A stretch of DNA of 64,000 nt from contig OZ244823.1 in assembly GCA_965220365.1 (NCBI GenBank), positions 1,860,001 to 1,924,000 of the forward strand, given 5' to 3'. The translations under genes were made by a program, and so were the position numbers. The notes under the pieces are model-generated. The model was not told where the DNA came from. It did no database searches and was given only the letters and a program-made list of their open reading frames with translations. Of the stretch, positions 61,973 to 64,000 are shown one piece after another. Position 1 is the first letter of the stretch. Each line of letters opens with the position of its first letter. Source of the DNA: Bin80 sp965220365 (GTDB lineage: Bacteria > Bacteroidota > Rhodothermia > Rhodothermales > Bin80).

Positions 61973-64000
61973 ATGCTATTGAATAAAAAATTCAACCTAA
62001 TCTTCTTGTTCATTCTATTTTTTGCTGGATTTTCTCACTTGGTCGCGGCGCAGGAGCCAGTGCCTGAGTTCAAGGATCGGGTCGTGGTGGTGCAGTTTGA
62101 GCCAGGTATTGTGATCGGGGAGGGGGCAGCGAAAGCAAACCTGTCGGGTTTTGATCAGGTGGCAGAGAGGTATGATGTGTACAGGATTGAGCGCGCGTAT
62201 CCATTTTTGGATTACGTGAGACCTACTCCGAAGACAGCTAAGAACCTAGATGCCCTTCGCCGCACCTATTATGTCCACTATGGGGCGCAGACAGATCCAG
62301 TGCGGGTTTCCCGAGATTTTTCGTCGGAATTAGGAGTAGCGTATGCCGAGCCGGTGTTGGTTTTCCGCACATATAGATCGGTGTCCCAAACAGAGCCCAA
62401 TGATCCTCAATACAAACAGCAGCAGCCGTATCTAGAACTCGTTCATTTGCCAGAAGCCTGGGATCAGGTCAAGGCAGAAGATGCTTCAGAGCCAATTGTG
62501 ATTGCGATTGTAGATACTGGCGGAGATTGGGATCACGAGGATCTGTTGGCGAACGTATGGATCAATGAGGACGAGATTCCAGATAACGGGATAGATGATG
62601 ATAACAATGGTTTCATTGATGATTTGCATGGGGTGAATTTGGGCAATGGGGATGAGATGGACAATGATCCTGCACCGGATCCCATGTATCCAGAAACAGG
62701 CCACGGGACGGCTGTTACAGGTACTGTGGGTGCCGTAACCGACAATGGCATAGGGATTGCAGGTGCAGCCTGGAATGCAAAACTAATGCACATAAATGCA
62801 TTCTGCGTAGAAGAGGAGTTATGCGGAATTCTTGCTGGAATCCTGTATGCGGCCGCGAATGGTGCCGATATCATAAATACAAGTTTTGGTGGATTTCCCG
62901 GAGAGGAAGAACTGCGTATGGTTCTCCAGACGCTGGATCTTGCCACGGACATGGGAGCTTTGATTGTGGCAGCAGCAGGCAATAATTTCTTGAATGGTGA
63001 TCTCTATCCGAGCTACCCAGATTCGCATCCTCGGGTACTTTCGGTTGGTGCAACTAAGCAAGACTCAGGGGAGCTTGCGGATTTTTCGAATTATGGAAAG
63101 TCGGTCGACCTCTATGCTCCCGGTGTAGACATCAATACGACCGGTCCTGATAACGAGTATTTCTCTGTGTCAGGCACTTCATTTTCGTCTCCATTGGTCG
63201 GTGGTATTGCGGCACTAGTGAAGACTCGCTTTCCTGACATGTCGCCGGACGAACTTCGAGAACAGTTGCGGCTTTCGGCCGAGAACATAGATGCAGACAA
63301 CACTTTGCCCATACATGAGGGGCAGTTGAATGGAGGACTCGTCAATGCCAAGGCCAGTTTGCAGGCAGTGACGGTTCCGGCTGTGCGCGTCAAAAATTGG
63401 TCATGGGAGGATAGCGACGGTAATCAGCAGATTGACCCCGGGGATGAGATCACGGTCAATGTGACCTTTATCAATTACCTAGATGCCACCAAGCAGCTGA
63501 CGGTGAAATTGGTGCCTCTGGAATCCTATTCATATATCACCCTGCTTGGTGCAGAGCAATCAATAGGGGTGCTGGAGACTGGAGATTCTACGATGGTGAC
63601 ATTCCGTTTTACGGTTGCTGATGATGTTGCTCGGATTCGCGGGACCCATTTCTCTGTCCAGATTCGCGACGGTTCTTTTACGGATGAGCCTGATGTGTTG
63701 CATTTTCTCAAAGTACTTAATCCGGTAGATCTGGTAGAGGCACTCCGTGCTCTCTACGAGTCTACAGACGGTGATAACTGGCTGGACAATTCGGGTTGGG
63801 ACACTACGGCCACCCCCACGATTGAGGAATTAAACGAGTGGTTCGGGGTGCAGGTCATTCAAGATTGGGCCGAAATCGTTTTACCCGCAAATAATCTTAC
63901 GGGAATGATTCCACCAGAATTAGGCCAGGTCGAGGGCTTACGGAATTTATGGTTACCTTCGAACCAGCTTTCTGGCTTGATTCCCCAAGAGTTGGGGCAA
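61973..64000 (+). CDS. Exported S8 subtilisin-like protease with leucine-rich repeats (partial at window edge)
   Basis: 676 codons without a stop, running off the right edge. A signal peptide (FNLIFLFILFFAGF to VAAQ) precedes a prodomain (~30-160). The catalytic triad is Asp181 (IVDTGGDW), His244 (ETGHGTAVTG) and Ser403 (SGTSFSSPLVGG), with the oxyanion Asn near 337 (AAAGNN). An acidic insertion between Asp and His (DNGIDDDNNGFIDD) resembles a calcium-binding loop common in Bacteroidota subtilases. A Greek-key-like domain follows (~455-575), then the start of plant-type LRRs (ALRALYESTDGDNWLDNSGW, LPANNLTGMIPPELGQ, LPSNQLSGLIPQELGQ). The end of the gene, where a type IX sorting domain would be, is not visible. 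Confidence 0.93.
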   Translation, partial: MLLNKKFNLIFLFILFFAGFSHLVAAQEPVPEFKDRVVVVQFEPGIVIGEGAAKANLSGFDQVAERYDVYRIERAYPFLDYVRPTPKTAKNLDALRRTYYVHYGAQTDPVRVSRDFSSELGVAYAEPVLVFRTYRSVSQTEPNDPQYKQQQPYLELVHLPEAWDQVKAEDASEPIVIAIVDTGGDWDHEDLLANVWINEDEIPDNGIDDDNNGFIDDLHGVNLGNGDEMDNDPAPDPMYPETGHGTAVTGTVGAVTDNGIGIAGAAWNAKLMHINAFCVEEELCGILAGILYAAANGADIINTSFGGFPGEEELRMVLQTLDLATDMGALIVAAAGNNFLNGDLYPSYPDSHPRVLSVGATKQDSGELADFSNYGKSVDLYAPGVDINTTGPDNEYFSVSGTSFSSPLVGGIAALVKTRFPDMSPDELREQLRLSAENIDADNTLPIHEGQLNGGLVNAKASLQAVTVPAVRVKNWSWEDSDGNQQIDPGDEITVNVTFINYLDATKQLTVKLVPLESYSYITLLGAEQSIGVLETGDSTMVTFRFTVADDVARIRGTHFSVQIRDGSFTDEPDVLHFLKVLNPVDLVEALRALYESTDGDNWLDNSGWDTTATPTIEELNEWFGVQVIQDWAEIVLPANNLTGMIPPELGQVEGLRNLWLPSNQLSGLIPQELGQ

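Noticed and set aside
1..64000. CRISPR array
   Set aside because: No series of short, regularly spaced, identical repeats with unique spacers was seen in any gap between genes, and no cas gene is present.

Overview
The window looks like a chromosomal segment of a Gram-negative bacterium of the Bacteroidota/Rhodothermota group, roughly half G+C. The evidence is the set of families present: TonB-dependent receptors with an N-terminal carboxypeptidase-regulatory-like domain, an ECF sigma/FecR/STN-receptor/DUF4249 cassette, a DUF3276 PUR-like protein, BshC of bacillithiol synthesis, a bifunctional-nuclease-UVR protein, a PorV/PorQ-type protein of type IX secretion and a subtilase with leucine-rich repeats. 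The species cannot be named from the sequence alone.

Layout. 1-4.8 kb: two tandem, nearly identical copies of a large N6-adenine DNA methyltransferase gene with a nuclease-like N-terminus; the left copy runs off the window. 4.9-11.5 kb: housekeeping genes (NTF2-like exported protein, purF, a CBS-domain GldE/CorC-like membrane protein, an NSS symporter, ssb, mazG). 11.6-12.4 kb: an internally deleted ISL3 transposase relic. 12.6-15.5 kb: a TonB-dependent receptor with its terminator. 15.9-27.7 kb: a long same-strand block: ECF sigma, FecR, STN-receptor, DUF4249 lipoprotein, recX, purine nucleoside phosphorylase, DUF3276, hisD, hisC, BFN-UVR and bshC. 27.7-37.3 kb: an accessory zone with a lipoprotein sulfatase, a decayed IS5-type transposase, another TonB-dependent receptor, IS21-like orphan end repeats, and two ISL3-family insertion sequences with target-site duplications flanking a TPR gene. 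37.5-44.4 kb (minus strand): a tightly coupled seven-gene operon for nucleotide sugars (UDP-xylose, GDP-fucose, dTDP-glucose type), ending in a UxaA-type dehydratase. 44.4-53.3 kb: an Asp/Glu racemase, tRNA-Gln, prs, rplY, pth, a membrane pyrophosphatase, a two-lipoyl-domain E2, a recombinase-like protein without its catalytic arginines, and porQ. 53.5-64 kb: secA, recN, two phosphohexomutases and the start of the LRR subtilase.

How the parts relate. The phosphohexomutases make sugar-1-phosphates that the nucleotide-sugar operon could use. SecA, the PorQ-like protein and the exported subtilase all concern protein export. The sigma/FecR/STN-receptor set is a cell-surface signalling cassette for uptake of an unidentified ligand.

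The strongest observations are: (i) the tandem methyltransferase duplication, whose copies differ almost only at silent sites over the visible coding part; (ii) two ISL3 copies that inserted independently (each with its own 8-bp target duplication) yet share the same in-frame amber codon upstream of the catalytic glutamate; (iii) the arginine-less tyrosine-recombinase homologue; and (iv) the dehydratase translationally coupled to the nucleotide-sugar operon. I found no CRISPR array and no obviously complete multi-gene defence system.
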